Shown: positions 23,801 to 34,931, counted from the stretch's first letter. The stretch: 64,000 bases of DNA from Cyanodermella asteris (GCA_900618795.1 UYJD01000003.1:1997871-2061870); one strand, 5' to 3'. The notes: generated by a model not told the origin, from the sequence alone. Numbers and translations: made by a program.

Positions 23801-24105
23801 CGGCGACCGTGCTGTGTGACGATTGGATGGTTACAGCAAAGGTACAAAGCAAGATTGGAAGAATCGGAAGGCCGACACTTCAGATCAGTAAGCGATCTAT
23901 AAGCGAGAACGGCAATTTCAATCACGCGCTGCCCGAGGTAATCCTCAGCAGTAACACGATCAAGCTTGGAGGCAATTTCAGACTGGCGGCGTTCGAAGAG
24001 CGGCACGTGGACATCGTCGTGGTTGTAACTCAAAATGGGGATGTTTGGAGGTTCGAGGAGGTGCCGAGCGCTTTGAGGCAAAGGCACGGGTCATTTTTGA
24101 AGTGA
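20845..24105 (+). CDS. Large protein kinase with C-terminal propeller-like region
   Basis: An intronless frame of 1086 residues. The N-terminal 160 residues form an unfamiliar helical region. The kinase domain follows: loop GCGGYGEVW (169-177), K206 in VVAYKHF, FELTPLGDLEVLL, a modified catalytic loop HFDLRPKN with D329 (instead of HRDLKPEN), DFG with D354, a GTHRAPEL activation-loop end, and CDIWSLGCI. All core residues are present, so activity is plausible. Residues 560-750 are Ser/Pro rich. The last 330 residues (from SWSFEAPAKVKVFEIG) alternate short beta-strand-like segments (SWKISVLDIT, YMVATGKVG, KSIKIWNPQ, DHICFNTTGTCLFVW), suggesting a WD40-like propeller. Fungal genomes encode expanded families of such kinases, some associated with incompatibility or signalling; the role here is unknown. 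Confidence 0.8.
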   Translation: MSWLPQTPHARSIAQSTIPALLEKKRHEIRTELLFHPEDNRKRFVCESDVRQLWHRADLKELFPRWSPVDIERLLQLYIISFTILVYIGWPIDGAGFRSIFLSRDSHKDEHLPFSREYLHGLAEQYVELFMDRQYIFKPCIIRKSTSARIDWMDPNRPWPFIDEPKKVGCGGYGEVWQAKIAKGCYTNESDQDNMISLNEKVVAYKHFSDGRNYAKEVQSLDYLRESLINHDHIAVHLAAIVHGKNDFFIFFELTPLGDLEVLLNGGAEPDIYNSAAIGTPKYDFNKAFPQVRKVNFVEELGNIASALEFLHENLPRTTTLGVYCAHFDLRPKNVLVYPRNTGSPNVGKWVLADFGISSFKHREPGEKAFKFRTIGDFAQNDTTDVTGPHNLSGTHRAPELHELSNIKRYPGRKCDIWSLGCIANEVLAFLLGGLGDSGVESAAHSLLEFRLHKKQNYYDDYWFEHENETRARRVSRAKLRTSVVNWLDRVPDAVAREQPQHSIWIDQFVELLFGILQITPEKRPLASDIVIGLKDIARSIEAVSDARPWASPQLGTTNDDSSSFVSHEAAQQPLHQPFQPQYDLGSPRQRAPSETLFGTSPNSNTPSSIGGLASLTSQRREFDSDDLYSSPHIVKVPTSPTIMRLRSISRTDSQESVPTSRGFEDVHSTSPGSASLRSPLTARLGSTGQESLPETAVASSGSEGSAPSIWSGSTGPHQAATRPHSPTSSGYPSTNISPYSKPQQSWSFEAPAKVKVFEIGPVGDKAAFIHNDGSAWKISVLDITQRGQSCQVLEYANLPQDVNWDRLVLTSRYMVATGKVGTRRSGLIIDLIECKEIEPPGGWPWPCTKMTPSSRGIFAWVDSPKSIKIWNPQEGDPFPKSFTQPIDHICFNTTGTCLFVWAQEHRTHYIYTVNMLDPRSLSQYTKFETKLARPAAKKGMWAAQSDHACIIQEGPTLARCYVCSDEEAIAPPRDIEKSAVNPETSATVLCDDWMVTAKVQSKIGRIGRPTLQISKRSISENGNFNHALPEVILSSNTIKLGGNFRLAAFEERHVDIVVVVTQNGDVWRFEEVPSALRQRHGSFLK

Positions 24106-24796
24106 ATTGACGGCACATGTAATGGTCAACATACGGGAGCACTACTCGAAGGACTCACGCGGGAGTCTCGTGATTACGACGCATTGATGGGTTTTGCACG
24201 CATTTTCATCGCTACCAGGAGTAAGAGATCACAAAATATTGCAGGAGGGGACCGGTTTGGGAAAGATATCATTGATGGCGCCTCTGACATTTGTATTTCG
24301 AGACCATTTGAATACACGCCCATGCTTGTTCGTTCAGGCCATGTTGCTAACATCTGGTATTCGCCCGTTGGACCACTCCGTTAGGTAAACGCAGGCATGA
24401 CTCGAGTGTCAATAGCACGTTCATTTCTGCGAACGCACTTTGTACCTGGATCAGAATTGCCGAGCCTGTCCTTGACATATGTCAAACTTTTTCGCGAGCA
24501 GATGCTCAACTCCCGATCTCGCTGAAGACAACCTATTGGTTGAGTAGACACTGCGTACCAAGGACGTCCGAGTCTTGTTACCAGGAATAACGTTGTTTCC
24601 AAGATCTCGCGTGGTTTGATGCAAGCAGGGTCCGGGATTGGTGCATTAGCTTTGTCGGCGCATACCGATCATGTCCAAGTCTTGGCAGCCCAGACTGTTG
24701 CTATCGTCGCAGCAAATCTAACACCTGCATGCAAGCACGCTCTTTGAACTGACAACCACGCCTCTCCACCTCATACCCTACAGTCCCTTTGTCAAT
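24106..24796. other. Intergenic, promoter of IDH1
   Basis: About 690 bp with no supported gene; it is the 3' flank of the kinase and the promoter of IDH1. Confidence 0.5.
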
Positions 24797-26012
24797 ATGC
24801 TGTCAAGACAGTCGACCAGAGCCGCAAGGGTACGACCATAGCACTCCTACAGTCATCGTTCGCCGGGCGCAGCAAACTAACGCGTTTTGACAGGCTATCC
24901 TGCGGGGAGCTCAAGCTCCAGCTTCGAACCTAGCATGGCAAGCACGAACAATGGCCACAGTCCAGTCAGATATCTTCCGGCCGACCAAGTTCGGCGGTCA
25001 CTACACCGTCACCCTGATCCCCGGCGACGGTATCGGCGCTGAGGTGGCAGACTCGGTCAGGACAATCTTCAAAGCAGACAACGTGCCAATTGAGTGGGAA
25101 CAGGTGGACGCTTCCGGTATCCCCACGGGTGACAAGCACGCCGAAGACCTCTTCCGCGAGGCCGTCGCGTCGCTGAAGCGCAACAAGATCGGTCTCAAGG
25201 GTATCCTGCACACGCCCGTCGAGCGCTCCGGGCACTCTTCCTTCAACGTCGCGCTACGACAGGAATTGGACATTTACGCCTCGGTCGTGCTGATCAAGAA
25301 CATTCCTGGCTACGAGACGCGACACAAGGATGTCGACCTTTGCATCATTCGTGAAAACACCGAGGGTGAATACTCTGGGCTGGAGCATCAGTCCGTACCC
25401 GGCGTGGTCGAATCGCTAAAGATCATCACCCGCGCAAAGTCGGAGAGAATCGCCAAATTCGCCTTTAGCTTCGCGCTGGCCAACAACCGCAAGAAGGTGA
25501 CTTGCATCCACAAGGCGAACATCATGAAGCTGGCAGACGGCCTGTTCAGAAACACGGTCACAGCAACGGCCAAGGACTTCCCGACACTACAGGTCGACGA
25601 CATGATTGTCGACAACGCTTCCATGCAGGCCGTGTCCAGACCCCAGCAATTCGACGTCATGGTCATGCCCAACTTGTACGGAGGCATCCTGTCCAACATC
25701 GGTGCTGCGCTGGTCGGTGGTCCCGGTGTTGTGCCCGGCTGCAACATGGGTCGCGAAGTTGCCGTCTTCGAGCCTGGTTGCCGTCACGTTGGTCTGGACA
25801 TTCGAGGCAAGGACCAGGCGAACCCGACCGCCTTGTTGCTTTCTGGTACCATGATGTTGCGCCACCTTGGCCTCGACGACCACGCCAACCGCATTGCCAA
25901 GGCCGTGTACGATGTGATCGGACAAGGCAAGGCTCGCACTCGCGACATGGGCGGTAACTCGACCACGCACGACTTTACGAGAGCTGTGCTGGACAGCATG
26001 GAGAAGCAGTAG
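24797..26012 (+). CDS. IDH1: NAD-dependent isocitrate dehydrogenase subunit 1, mitochondrial
   Basis: Two exons, 24797-24829 and 24894-26012, with a 64-bp intron (donor GTACGA, branch CTAAC at 24876), give 383 residues. Exon 1 supplies MLSRQSTRAAR, and with the start of exon 2 forms a basic, acid-poor mitochondrial presequence. The mature protein begins near FGGHYTVTLIPGDGIGAEV, with ENTEGEYSGLEH, KVTCIHKANIMKLADG, DNASMQ, MPNLYGGILSNIGAALVGG and the C-terminal block GNSTTHDFTRAVLDSM. These are hallmarks of the regulatory IDH1 subunit of the octameric TCA-cycle enzyme that converts isocitrate to 2-oxoglutarate; in yeast this subunit binds AMP and citrate. The gene appears intact. A start at the internal ATG (24951) would remove the presequence and is unlikely. 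Confidence 0.95.
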
Positions 26013-26604
26013 GCTGGGCGATTTGTACTTGGCATAGCATATTGTACTGTAGGAAATTTGATGACTTTTTTGCATGGCGTAAACGAGACATGATTTGATC
26101 CTTGGCCCGCTGCTTGCACCTGAAGGCAAGCTAGACTTACGGTCTGGCGAGCTAGGTTTCGTCAGTGTAGACTATCTGCGTGAAATTGATCTTTTGTAAT
26201 GTGAAGTAAAGGTGTGTGGACGTCTGGGTAATTATTGTGTGCAAGCCACAGTTCTAGTCCTCGAGCCCTTGGCATTTTTGGTCAGAAATAAATCAGATCC
26301 CAGATTAAGATAACAAGCATCCACAGTTTTCTTGCCTGCCGCGGGGTGTCCTTTTTCTAATACTCGGACCCGATCTCAACTTGAAATAGTAACTTTTCAT
26401 ATAAGATAACTCAACAAGTTTGCCGAGCAACACACGCAGTACTACTTTCCAACCACCTACATCCCACAATAAAAGACCACCCTCATCCCGGAATCATCCA
26501 CCAATTCCCAAATCAAGATACCACCCATCATCATCATCATCATCATCATCTAGTACCCACCCCCCACTCAATCCAAGATCTATCTCCATAATCCGCCCCC
26601 AAAA
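26013..26604. other. Intergenic with ATC microsatellite
   Basis: AT-rich 3' flank of IDH1, then a (ATC)n tract at about 26529-26551 within the 5' leader of the rhodanese gene. No gene seen. Confidence 0.55.
26529..26551. repeat. (ATC)n microsatellite
   Basis: Perfect trinucleotide tract in the leader of the rhodanese gene. A separate TCC tract at 26648-26670 encodes its serine run. Confidence 0.9.
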
Positions 26605-27156
26605 ATGCCCACTCACCTAATCGACGTCCGCTCCGCCGCCGAATTCTCCTCCTCCTCCTCCTCCTCCTCCCCACCATCCCAACACCCCCTCCCCGGCGCC
26701 CTCAACATCGAATACACGTCCATCTCCTCCATTGCGTCCGCGATCCCCGCAATCTCCAAAACGGACGATATCGCGCTGTACTGCCGGTCCGGACGGCGGT
26801 CCGCGATTGCGATGGAGGAGCTCATGGGCTTGGGGTTTGCGAGGGTGAGGGATCTCGGGGATTTGGAGAGTGCGAGGAGGGCGTGGGAGGGGGAGGAGGA
26901 GGAGAGGGGGGATGTCAGGGGGGATGTGGGCGTGCAAAGGGAGGTGGGCACGGCCATGGAGTTGTTGTTGGTGTGGAAAAGGAGACTCTGGAGAAGAGTC
27001 ATAAAGCACTGCTGGATGGATTACGAGCGGCTGAATGAGAGCTCAAAGACAACTCTGATTTCAGTGGATGCTACGAAGAATACGACCCTGTTTGGTGTGC
27101 CAGACTCTGAGCGCGAACATGCTTTGTGTCAACCGGTGATTTCTATTTCGATCTAG
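26605..27156 (+). CDS. Single-domain rhodanese (sulfurtransferase) protein
   Basis: A 183-residue frame starts MPTHLIDVRSAAEF, the first strand of a rhodanese domain. It holds PGALNIEY, and the active-site loop CRSGRRSAIAMEEL with the catalytic Cys after DDIALY, then GFARVRDLGDLESARRAW. The domain therefore ends near residue 110. A serine run encoded by TCC repeats sits in the loop after strand one. The C-terminal 70 residues resemble no domain and may be affected by an unseen intron. Such proteins move sulfane sulfur to cyanide, thioredoxin or other acceptors. The gene is convergent with the Ca2+-ATPase gene, 50 bp apart. Confidence 0.75.
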   Translation: MPTHLIDVRSAAEFSSSSSSSSPPSQHPLPGALNIEYTSISSIASAIPAISKTDDIALYCRSGRRSAIAMEELMGLGFARVRDLGDLESARRAWEGEEEERGDVRGDVGVQREVGTAMELLLVWKRRLWRRVIKHCWMDYERLNESSKTTLISVDATKNTTLFGVPDSEREHALCQPVISISI

Positions 27157-27206
27157 ATTTTTATTTCATCTATAAGCAATTTATGCTTTTCATTTTTCAT
27201 CTTGGT

Positions 27207-30200
27207 CTACTCTTTCTTGGGTCTTTGCGACAGCGGCTTTGGCGCATAAAGTTGTCGCTCGACGAATTTCAGAACTTCGTCGATTAAAATGACAGGCAGA
27301 CTGGTGTAGAAGACTGCCTTCCATTCCGTGGTGTTCAACGGAACGATGCTGAACAACATCTGTAGGAATGGTGTGTAGAGAAGGGCGAAATGAAGCGCCA
27401 TGCTAAGTGCGATTGCGTATACCAAGATCATGTTCTTCCAGAGAGGGAGCGTTAGGAGCGATTCGGACGATGAGAGCGCGTTCATGGCGTTTAGCATTTC
27501 TATTACGACAAGACTGGGAGGAGTTAGTAAACTATACGCGTAGCAGCAACGTAGATCACTTACATAGACAAGCTGACTGTGGAGGCAGCTTTGGCGCTCT
27601 CGTTCTGGAACATTTGACAACCGATCTCAGGGAAATCGCTGGAGCAGCGGTGGAAGTGGCTGAGCTGATAGAAGCTGATCTGAGGTCCTTCGGAATAGAA
27701 CATGAACCACCAAGCATATCCAAAGACCGTTGCAGCTCCGACATAGGTGCCAATAACCATGTATCTGAAAAACAGCCAACCACCAACAAGGGGCTCGTCG
27801 CGCTTCCTAGGAGGGCGACGCATGATTTCATGGTCGGGAGGATTAAAAGAAAGAGCAGTTGCGGGCAAACCATCAGTGACAAGGTTGACCCACAAAAGCT
27901 GGACTGGGATGAGTGCCTCGGGCATGCCGATCGCCGCGGTGAGGAAGATGGACACGACCTCGCCGATATTGGATGAGATGAGATATCGGATGAACTGCTG
28001 GGTGTTGTTGAAGATTGATCGTCCCTCTTCGACAGCAACCTCAATGGTGGCAAAGTTGTTGTCAGCCAAGACCATGTCGGCTGCAAGCTTCGCCACGTCA
28101 GTTCCAGAACCCATGGCGACACCAATGTCGGATTTCTTCAAAGCGGGGGCATCGTTGACACCGTCACCAGTCATGGCAACAACTTCACCAGAGGACTGCA
28201 GGAGGTCGACCAGGGTTGACTTGTGGCTAGGTTCAACGCGAGAAAACAGGGAAGCTCTCTTCGCGACTTCGATGCGTCCTGCTTGGCTCAGTGCGTCAAA
28301 CTCGCGTCCCGTGTAACTTTTTCCTGTAAGATCTTCGGAGGCACCGAACACACCGATTTGACGGCAAATGGACTCGGCTGTGATCTTGTTGTCGCCGGTG
28401 ATGACAATGACCCGAATACCGGCCTCTTTGCACTTCTGAATGGCACCAGCGACTTCCGGGCGGGGAGGATCCAACATCGTGGCCAGTCCAATGAATGTCA
28501 TGTTCTGCTCGATTTGTTCGTACTCTTGACTGGTGCTGGCCTTCTGGTGAAGAGCTGTAGCTTTGACATTGTCGATTGATGCGAATGCGATAACACGGAG
28601 ACCACTTTTGCCAGCCTCGATGACTGCCCGAGAGATTGAATTCGCGAGGGCAGCGTTGAGCTGGACCTTCTTGCCGTCGGCGCCGGCAAGGGCGGTCGTA
28701 CAGCGGGCAATAATGCTTTCCGGAGCTCCCTTGACGAGAAGACGCTGCTCATTTCCGTTCATCGTCAGTACTGACATGCTCTTGCGGTCGCGAGCGAACT
28801 CGTAAGTTGAGAGAATTGGAAGGTTATCCTCGTAGTATTTGCTGTAGTAGTGTAGACGGCCAGATGCAGGGAACGAATTTCGGGAAGCGTCGTACTTGTT
28901 GTTTGGCGTGCCAATCTTCTCGACAAGAGTGCGGAGAGCCCCCTCAGTCGCCTCACCTATGCTAGCGTACGTCCCGGTCTTTGCATCAAAGTCGAGTTTA
29001 GCGCCGTTGCACAGTGCACACACTTCTGCGAGCTGACGAATAGTAGCGGACGAGGAAGCTGGGCTGTCGAGAGCCTTGCCTACGCGCAGGACCCTTCCCT
29101 CGGGCTCGAACGTAGCACCTTCAACCTGATATTCGACCAGACTGTCGCCTTTGTCAGAGAGGTGGAGAACCTTGTTGACGCTCATCTGGTTGGTCGTCAA
29201 AGTGCCGGTCTTGTCGGAGCAGATGACACTGCAGCTACCCAGAGTCTCGACCGATGGCAGACTTCTGACCAGAGCATTCTTGGCGGCCATTTTGCGTGTT
29301 CCAAGAGCCAGACAGGTGGTGATGACGGCAGCCAGACCTTCAGGAATCGCCGCGACACCGAGCGAAACGGCGATCTTGAGGTAGTATATAGCACCCTTGG
29401 CCCAGCTTCCGTGAGAGGGATCCGTGAAATGACGAATGTTAATCAGCCAAACTGCGATGCAGATGAGAGTAATCACCTTCGCAAGCTGGTCGCCGAAGTC
29501 ATTGAGCTTCTGCTTCAGGGGTGTGGGCTCGGAGATCTGTGCGGTGATGCTCTCGTGGATGTCGCCGATGGCAGTCTGCGCGCCAGTCAGAACGACCAGA
29601 GCTGTAGCGCTGCCTGTGACCACGGTCGTGCCGGAGAAGAGCATGTTGATCTGATCCTGCTTGACAGCCTGAGTATCCTTGATCGCTTGAACGCTTTTTC
29701 CAACACTCTCCGATTCACCGGTCAAGATAGCCTGGTCAACGCGGAAGCTGTTGCTGTGAACGCTGAGGAGTCTGCAGTCGGCAGGCACTTGATCTCCAAC
29801 TGAAACTTGTATGATGTCGCCCGGAACCAGCTCTTCCGCCTTGACTCTGTGCACCGCTCCATACCGAACGACCTTTGCCTCGTTGGCCGAATATTCTTGA
29901 AGAGCTGCGATTGCCGCTTCAGCGCTGCTCTCTTGAGTTACGCCAACAACGGCATTCAGGATGAGAATGGTGAGGATGACGACGGGGTCGACAAAGGCCG
30001 TCCAGCCTTCCTCTTGATCAAAAAGGGCGAGAACAAAGGATATTGCGGCCGAGCTGAGAAGAATAATCACGAGCTGATCCTTGAACTGCTCAAGAATAAG
30101 CTCCCAGACCGGGGTAGGAGGATCTTCGGGAAGGGCTGCAGGCTGTTAGCGGCGGAGTGACACACAACAACGGGGGTTGCTCACCATTCTTGCCATATTT

Positions 30201-30302
30201 CTGAAGGTTTTCCTTGACTTTTGTGCTGGAGAGACCGTCATGCTCTGTGACTTGGAAAAAGTCGAGCGACTGCTCTGTAGTGGCCAGGTAAGCTGACTCC
30301 AT
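27207..30302 (-). CDS. SERCA-type calcium-transporting P-type ATPase
   Basis: Three exons, 30302-30185, 30135-27564 and 27513-27207, give 998 residues, the usual SERCA length. The introns are 49 and 50 bp. Motifs in order: N-terminal [24 protein letters not shown] before helix M1; TGES at 178-181 (actuator); PEGLAAVIT in M4; phosphorylation site CSDKTGTLT with D347; [26 protein letters not shown]; and NIGEVVSIF with the M5/M6 calcium ligands. The luminal loop [15 protein letters not shown] and the exon 3 stretch [19 protein letters not shown] match SERCA rather than PMCA or PMR1 types. The pump moves Ca2+ into the ER, probably as in Neurospora NCA-1. The gene is intact and its 5' end faces the 14-3-3 gene. 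Confidence 0.95.
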
Positions 30303-32004
30303 GCTGGAGGAATCAGGACAGAGAGAGTATGGGCATAGGAATGAGGGTAAACGTAGCGGCGCGGTTCAGCGCAGGGACGGGGAGGAGTATCTAGGACTTT
30401 GGCAGAGTTGGGCGACCGTGTCCTCAAGGATGGTGGGCGTGACGAGACGGAGCTGGATTTCTGGCGATCGAAAGTCAGGTACGCAGCGGGCCAGAATGCA
30501 TGGCGGCGATGGCTAAGCGCGGCTTTGCGGAGAGTCGTTCCGATCGGCGGAAAACATGGGAAAGCTTCCAAGCTCCACTGCCGGAGCCCCCTCTGCTAAT
30601 GTTATCCAGGGAAGCGCTCTGACATGGACATGGAAATCAAGGCAGCGACATCGAGAAATGCACCGCCTGGCTGGACTGTTTGACCACATAAGGAGAAAGG
30701 CTTCGGGCGCTGCTGAGTCGCCTTATACTCACGAATGGACCGTCATTCAGTCGCTTCTCAGACCAGGTCGAACCTCAAAGTCTGAACCGCATTGCTCAAT
30801 CTCCTTTGCCTCTTCAAGCGTTGGCTGTTTCATGTTGGTTAATATAAGCCACAGGCTTTGACCGCATCAGTAGGTCGCTATTTCTGGTGTTGTCACACAA
30901 TAATATGCTTGACCGGTTGGCAATTGACAAGCCCGGGAGCTCGTGCTGTTGAACGTCCATCGATGTGTATAATCACTTCGTGGTCCCTGCAGAAATGGCG
31001 CCGTGAGGATCTTGTTGTGATAAAGATACTGAACAGCTGGTGGATGCTCTGGCATGTCTTATCGACCCCGCACATAGGGCAGCTGAAGCTAAACCAGTCT
31101 GACGGGCAACATGGCCTGACCAAGTGAGGACAGGCCCGAAGATATCAAGAGCGAGAAGCGCGTGGATGGTCTGGTTCTGAAGGCCAGACATAAGACATTT
31201 TCATTACAGCACATCATCTACTGTCAAGGTCACGGAATGACATGGAAAAACTACGATCACCAGAGTTGTCTGCAACAGGTTAAGGATCAGGAGGATCGCC
31301 GGGTTACACCGCGCTGCAAAAGCTTGCTCTCGCCGTATGATTTGCCGCCGATCTATGAGACATTCATTGACTTTGCGCGTTTGATGGATTCAGATGAGTG
31401 CTCTACTGCTGTCTTGCTGTCCTGTCATGAGTGGAGACTGGAGGGAAATGACTCGGGCCTGTGTACAGTTCGAAGTGGACCCTCGTCAACGGGCTCCGCA
31501 ACAATTGAGGCGTACTTGACTTGAAACAAACAAACGTAGGATGGCAGGACGCGTACCCAGGGACTAGGTAGTGGTATGCGGGAGCAAAGATGTGGTCACC
31601 GAAGAGACGACAAGGTGTAGTGCACGTAGCGACAGTTTCAGACGGGTCGAGGAGACGGCGCGTATTTTCGTTGGCAGAGGGAAGTTTGTTTATCGGCTCA
31701 GCGCAAAGCCAAAACGAGCGTCGGAAAGGGTTTCAGCGCATGGCAATAATGGCGGGCGCAGTCTGCCAGTAGTCTCAGGTGTAGCAGCAGCAGCAGCAGC
31801 CTCGCGTGCACTGCAGTCATGGCCGCCCGCCTTACTTTGCTTGCCTGAGCCGCTTGTTCTGGTCTGCTGCTCACCAAACATCGACGACGACTACTTTCCA
31901 TCTTCCACTACCATACACACGTTCGCTGCTGTGCTCCTCCCCACCAGAATCTCTCTCCGTCCCCATCACACCCTCGTCCTCCATCATCGCCCATTCCGAT
32001 CATC
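30303..32004. other. Divergent promoter region between SERCA and 14-3-3 genes
   Basis: About 1.7 kb without a supported gene. A (CAG)n tract lies at about 31783-31800 and pyrimidine-rich DNA precedes the 14-3-3 start. Confidence 0.5.
31783..31800. repeat. (CAG)n microsatellite
   Basis: Six CAG units upstream of the 14-3-3 gene, in the promoter or leader. Confidence 0.85.
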
Positions 32005-33281
32005 ATGGCTACTGAGGTGAGTCCTTGCCCCTCCGCAAGCCTGGCCCTTGCTTCCCTCGCGATTCGCCAGGCTTCTCCATTTGAGCAATGCTTGCAGACG
32101 CAGAATGGCTGACCATCTCTCCTGAACAGCGCGAAGGGTACTTCACCGCATCAATCCATCTTGAAGTATTGCACTAACACCGCGCAGAAAGACTTTCCTC
32201 GCTCGCCTTTGCGAGCAGGCCGAGCGCTATGATGGTGAGTGAAACTGCTGATCAGGACTTGATAAGAGCTGCGCTGACAAGTGCCTCTACAGAGATGGTC
32301 ACTTACATGAAGGTATGTCGCGAGAATCCGCTCTGACCGGCCATTGCGCTTCAGCTGCTAACATGTCTCTAGGAAGTTGCCAAGGTATAACCCACTCAGC
32401 AACGCACAAAACTTGGTAGCAACCTTGCCTAACAGTCCTAGATCGGCGGTGAACTCACCGTTGACGAGCGGAATCTCCTGTCCGTTGCCTACAAGAACGT
32501 CGTCGGTACCAGACGTGCCTCGTGGAGAATCATCTCGTCGATCGAGCAGAAGGAGGAGGCCAAGGGCTCCGAGAAGCATGTCGCGGCCATCCGCGACTAC
32601 CGCCAGAAGATCGAGACCGAGCTTGAGAAGGTCTGCGAGGATGTCCTGAACGTCCTCGATGAATCTCTCATCCCCAAGGCCGAGACTGGCGAGTCCAAGG
32701 TCTTCTACCACAAGATGTACGATTTGGAACAAAAGCATGGCAGTGAGACATGTGGCTGACAATGTCTTGTAGGAAGGGCGACTACCACCGCTACCTCGCC
32801 GAGTTTGCCTCGGGCGAGAAGCGCAAGGGCGCTGCTCATGCTGCCCACGAAGCCTACAAGGTACATCTACAAGAATGCTGATCGATACAAGTATCGCTGC
32901 TGACCATGCCACTTCTTGCAGAGCGCCACCGCCGTTGCTCAGACCGAATTGACGCCCACGCATCCCATCCGTCTCGGCTTGGCTCTCAACTTCTCCGTCT
33001 TCTACTACGAGATCCTCAACTCACCCGACCGTGCGTGCCACCTTGCCAAGCAAGCCTTCGATGATGCCATCGCCGAGCTGGACAGCCTTTCGGAGGAGAG
33101 CTACCGTGACAGCACACTGATCATGCAGCTGCTCCGCGACAATTTGACCCTGTGGACCTCTAGCGATGGTGGCGAGGGAGAGGCCTCCGCTGTCAAGGCC
33201 GAGCCAGCTGCAGCTGAGGAAGCCAAGCCAGCAGAGGCCGCGTCAACCGAGGAACCAGCTGCTGCCCCGACCGAGTCTTAA
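32005..33281 (+). CDS. 14-3-3 protein
   Basis: Eight exons give 273 residues: 32005-32016, 32130-32137, 32188-32234, 32293-32312, 32373-32384, 32442-32716, 32773-32860 and 32922-33281. All junctions use GT-AG and keep frame. The product starts [20 protein letters not shown] and contains EMVTYMKEVAK, the family signature [13 protein letters not shown], the phosphopeptide-binding residues K and R of [13 protein letters not shown], the second signature [18 protein letters not shown], and an acidic Ala/Glu-rich tail. 14-3-3 proteins bind phosphoserine motifs on many partners and dimerise by their N-terminal helices. Fungal members regulate Ras/MAPK signalling, growth and septation. The exon structure is unusual: coding exons of 12, 8, 47, 20 and 12 bp precede the large exon. 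Confidence 0.93.
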
Positions 33282-34641
33282 ATGGATACGGTGCGGGAGG
33301 GAAAGAAGAAGGGCGGGCTTGCCAGTAGGCTGGTTGCGGCGGGGCTGCCGGAGTTTGCTAAATCTGGCTGGACATTTTGGCGATACCATGCAGGACTCTA
33401 TGACGCAGCGAATTGGAGATTTGATGATCTCTCTCAAGCGGTTCATTTTGATTCTATCACGCGTTTGTTGGGCTGAGGTGTTGGGTTCGGAGGAGACGAT
33501 GCAGCTCAGGCCTTCAGCCAGGCGCAAAGCTCTCTCTGCACACAGCAGCCACATTGCTCGTTCGCAATATCAAAACCAAAGAATACACATTGAGCAAACG
33601 CGCTCACATCAACTTCATTTGCTGCTCCTCCCGCTGGTGTTTCCTGACGTGAGATTGTCCAGATGCACCCAAACCTGCACGATTCTGCCCGATACGGGGT
33701 GGGCCGTCTCACAGCGTCCGGCCGAAGAGCAGTCAGCCTCAAGATAAGGCGAGTGACCGCATGTCGACATCTGAGAATCAAGCTTCACACCGGGCCTTAC
33801 CGGCGGGCTCATGCAGAGACAAGGAGACAGTTTTCAGCCGCAACGACGCCCGAGCACACAGAGTCGGTAGATGCATGTGTCTTTGTTAGTGCGGACTGCT
33901 GTTCTACCCCGCCACATCGCATAGCATCGCATCGAAAGCGCCCGCCTGCTTCCGAGCTTGACGGAGTGTAGCGCTGATTCTGCCAGAATACACCATGCTG
34001 CATTCGACCTCGGGCGAGGCAGCCAGCATATCTGCGTAGTCCGCTCGTCCACGGTCACAGGACGCCTTCTCAGCCTCCTTCTGCTCTGTCCTGCCATGAC
34101 ACATCGCCCTCGATCCCCCAGGCGTCATTTCCCACCCGTGTATATATCTGCCAGACAGCATCAGACTCACAAACCTTAAGCCTCTACCCTGTCTAGTTCC
34201 AAGCACGACGCATTTTGCATTGTCACACATATCATTCGCGCATCATCAGCTCATTATAGGTTGTGCATCGTCGCTTGCTGCACGACATTGCAATCGATAG
34301 GTTTGGCAAGTCTGCCTTGCTTTCAGCCTCACAGCCTCGTTTCTCCGCACCAGTCAACTGACTGCTCGAGTCACCTTCAGCATCCACACATCACCTATTG
34401 TCTGCGCATTCAATTATCGGGAACTGCAGACGTTCACACGGGCTTTGCACTAATATCACCAGCCAGCGATTCTCCTGCACGTCAAACGCATTACTTGTCT
34501 ATCGAACCGTTTCGTCCCCAACAGGCCCCGGGCCCCGCTGGGGGCAGACTCAACGGCGCCAGCGTCGGAGCGTTGTGAGCTCTGAGCTCTGAGGGCCAGA
34601 TTTCGGATATTCGTCCGTTCTTGGAAGGACCGACGGCCATC
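33282..34641. other. Intergenic, no gene seen
   Basis: The 3' flank of 14-3-3 and 5' flank of the small gene at 34642. Open frames are short and without domains. Confidence 0.5.
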
Positions 34642-34931
34642 ATGACAACGTGTACTCACCGTCGCACTCTGACCGAGACCGAGTCCGGTTATTTTCTGGC
34701 CCGCAGTGAGCTCGAGGACTTTCTGATGCGCCAGTTTGGGGAGGGATACAATTTTGAGATTTATCATTCCAACTATCGATGGAAGTTCAAGACACCGCAG
34801 CCCATTGAAGACGTACGTAACCGCATTCAGACTCGCTGAGATATTGCTAACTCGTGTTATAGGAAGTGATCAGGCAGTGGATTGAGGAACTGCAGAACCG
34901 GAAACATCCGCAAGACGATAATTCTTGGTAG
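34642..34931 (+). CDS. Small conserved-looking protein, two exons
   Basis: Exons 34642-34812 and 34863-34931 (50-bp intron, GTACGT donor, GCTAAC branch) encode 79 residues: MTTCTHRRTLTETESGYFLA, then EDFLMRQFGEGYNFEIYHSN, WKFKTPQPIED joined to EVIRQWIEELQNRKH, ending DDNSW before TAG. It is soluble, with predicted helices and a tryptophan-rich core. I do not recognise it. The same frame continues open after the TAG for nearly 100 codons (see next entry), so the TAG may be a disrupting mutation or a readthrough site rather than the true end. Confidence 0.55.

Noticed and set aside
24951-24953. Internal ATG as the start of IDH1
   Set aside because: It would remove the mitochondrial presequence that the upstream exon supplies by a clean splice.
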